Assembly (NCBI GenBank): GCA_947381875.1
Contig: CANCXY010000191.1
Span: 1-6,439, forward strand
Length of the DNA: 6,439 nucleotides
Source of the DNA: an uncultured Clostridia bacterium
GTDB taxonomy: Bacteria; Bacillota; Clostridia; Oscillospirales; Ruminococcaceae
Reading direction: 5' to 3'
Position numbers and translations under genes: made by a program. Below are positions 5,850 through 6,439 of this stretch, one piece after another; position 1 is the stretch's first letter; each line of letters opens with the position of its first letter. A model generated the notes under the pieces. That model did not search any database and had not been told where the DNA came from. It was given only the letters and a program-made list of their open reading frames with translations.

Positions 5850-6203
5850 TTACGCTTCCTCAAACTCCATTGCTACTTCTTCGCCGTCCGCCCACAGGTG
5901 GTCCAGATCGTAGTAATCGCGCGCGTCCGGGCTGAACACATGTACAATCACATGGCCATAGTCGAGAATAAACCAGTTCTGCGTTTTGAAGCCCTCGGTG
6001 CGGATGGGCGAGACTTCCTTTTCCTTCATGCTGAACTCCACTTCCTCCGCCAAGCTTTTGACATGGGTGGAGGATGTGCCGCTGGCAATGACAAAGTAAT
6101 CTGCCAGTACCGTGAGGTCGCGCACCTTCAGCACTTTGACGCGGGTGGCTTTTTTGCTGTCGAGCAGCTTTGCAATCTGCATGGCAAGCTCTTTCGATTC
6201 CAT
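5850..6203 (-). CDS. rsfS: Ribosome silencing factor RsfS
   Basis: This 117-residue protein belongs to the RsfS/YbeB/iojap family, which binds ribosomal protein L14 on the 50S subunit and blocks subunit joining, lowering translation in starvation or stationary phase. The family signatures are all present: ADYFVIASGTSSTHVKSLAE at 34-53, GFKTQNWFILDYGHVIVHVF at 71-90, and the closing RDYYDLDHLWADG at 95-107. Length is typical for the family. The start at 6203 has GGGAGTG (6215-6209) five bases upstream. leuS begins two bases after its stop codon, with its ribosome binding site inside the rsfS 3' end, so the two are coupled. The 52-base A+T-rich gap upstream (6204-6255) shows no convincing promoter, so rsfS may be transcribed from further upstream with the partial gene at the window's edge. 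Confidence 0.97.
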   Translation of the reverse strand: MESKELAMQIAKLLDSKKATRVKVLKVRDLTVLADYFVIASGTSSTHVKSLAEEVEFSMKEKEVSPIRTEGFKTQNWFILDYGHVIVHVFSPDARDYYDLDHLWADGEEVAMEFEEA

Positions 6204-6255
6204 AACTTCACTCCCGTTTCTGAATTGTATCTATTTTTATAATGTTCTTACGTCC

Positions 6256-6439
6256 TTATTCTTCCGGCTGTGTACCGTCGCCCTGCGCCTGCTGCTGGGC
6301 CGCCCGCTGGGCGTCGGGCGGGGCGCCCTCGGCGTCGCCGCCTACCGCGTCCACCTCGCCCATGCGCCGCACTTCCGCGCCGATCACCTCGCTGCGCGTC
6401 GGCCAGTCCGGCGTACCAATATCGTTCGCTGTGAGAGGG
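6256..6439 (-). CDS. C-terminal 60 residues of an unidentified protein (LCP-family candidate by synteny)
   Basis: An open frame enters the window at 6439 and ends at TAA 6258-6256. Its visible part begins PLTANDIGTPDWPTRSEVIG and ends in a Gln/Ala/Pro/Gly/Asp/Glu-rich low-complexity tail (AAQQQAQGDGTQPEE). The G+C-rich third positions and the fit to the stop 52 bases before rsfS support it as coding. There is no domain I can recognise. In many Clostridia the gene directly before rsfS encodes a LytR-CpsA-Psr (LCP) protein, a membrane-anchored enzyme attaching glycopolymers to the cell wall, often after nadD and yqeK. A disordered C-terminal tail would suit that, but this is inference from gene order only, and another product is possible. 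Confidence 0.6.
   Translation of the reverse strand, partial: PLTANDIGTPDWPTRSEVIGAEVRRMGEVDAVGGDAEGAPPDAQRAAQQQAQGDGTQPEE

Noticed and set aside
3352..5913. An 853-residue open frame on the plus strand, antisense to all of leuS
   Set aside because: It mirrors leuS codon structure: G/C-rich third positions leave few stops on the opposite strand. Its translation is Arg/His/Ala-rich with no recognisable domain, and LeuRS on the other strand is unambiguous.
6204..6255. Possible promoter before rsfS
   Set aside because: TATAAA- and TACAAT-like words occur in this A+T-rich gap, but neither has a -35 hexamer at suitable spacing.
5848..6255. T-box leader for leuS
   Set aside because: leuS starts two bases after rsfS, and the only upstream gap (52 bases) is far too short for a T-box riboswitch.
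1..6439. Mobile elements, CRISPR arrays, tRNA or rRNA genes
   Set aside because: No transposase, terminal inverted repeats, regularly spaced repeats or cloverleaf-forming sequence was seen; the coding regions are conserved housekeeping genes.

Overview
The window looks like ordinary core-genome DNA from a Gram-positive bacterium of the Firmicutes, most likely the class Clostridia. Supporting signs are near-consensus sigma-A-type promoters, AGGAGG-type ribosome binding sites, a YqeG phosphatase, a 58-residue S21 of the Firmicutes type, and two familiar neighbourhoods: M24 peptidase next to efp, and rsfS next to leuS. The DNA is G+C-rich, which suggests a gut or metagenomic clostridial lineage (for example Oscillospirales-like) rather than Clostridium proper. 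That placement is inference.

Every supported gene lies on the minus strand, so transcription runs from high to low coordinates. In that order they are: the C-terminal end of an unidentified protein (6439-6256, perhaps an LCP-family protein by synteny); rsfS, the ribosome silencing factor (6203-5850); leuS, leucyl-tRNA synthetase (5847-3310); a DHH-family phosphoesterase (3304-2384); a non-coding gap; rpsU, ribosomal protein S21 (2165-1989); yqeG, a HAD-type phosphatase (1812-1258); an M24 Xaa-Pro-type peptidase (1261-179); and the first eight codons of efp, elongation factor P (24-1, running off the window).

There appear to be four transcription blocks. The first is rsfS-leuS-DHH, packed with 2- and 5-base gaps, each downstream ribosome binding site lying inside the preceding gene. 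The second is rpsU, with its own strong promoter (TTGACA-18-TATAAT) and an intrinsic terminator directly after it, so it is probably monocistronic. The third is yqeG plus the peptidase, joined by an ATGA overlap. The fourth is efp, with its own promoter (TTGAAA-17-TACAAT) in the gap after the peptidase, although read-through from the peptidase is also possible.

The common theme is protein synthesis: tRNA charging (LeuRS), subunit-joining control (RsfS), small-subunit assembly and initiation (S21) and rescue of polyproline stalls (EF-P), with a proline-directed peptidase beside EF-P. I found no mobile element, CRISPR array, tRNA, rRNA or convincing new system. The observations most worth a second look are a roughly 40-residue insertion just before the KMSKS loop of LeuRS, and terminator-like hairpins that face against the direction of all genes in two intergenic regions.
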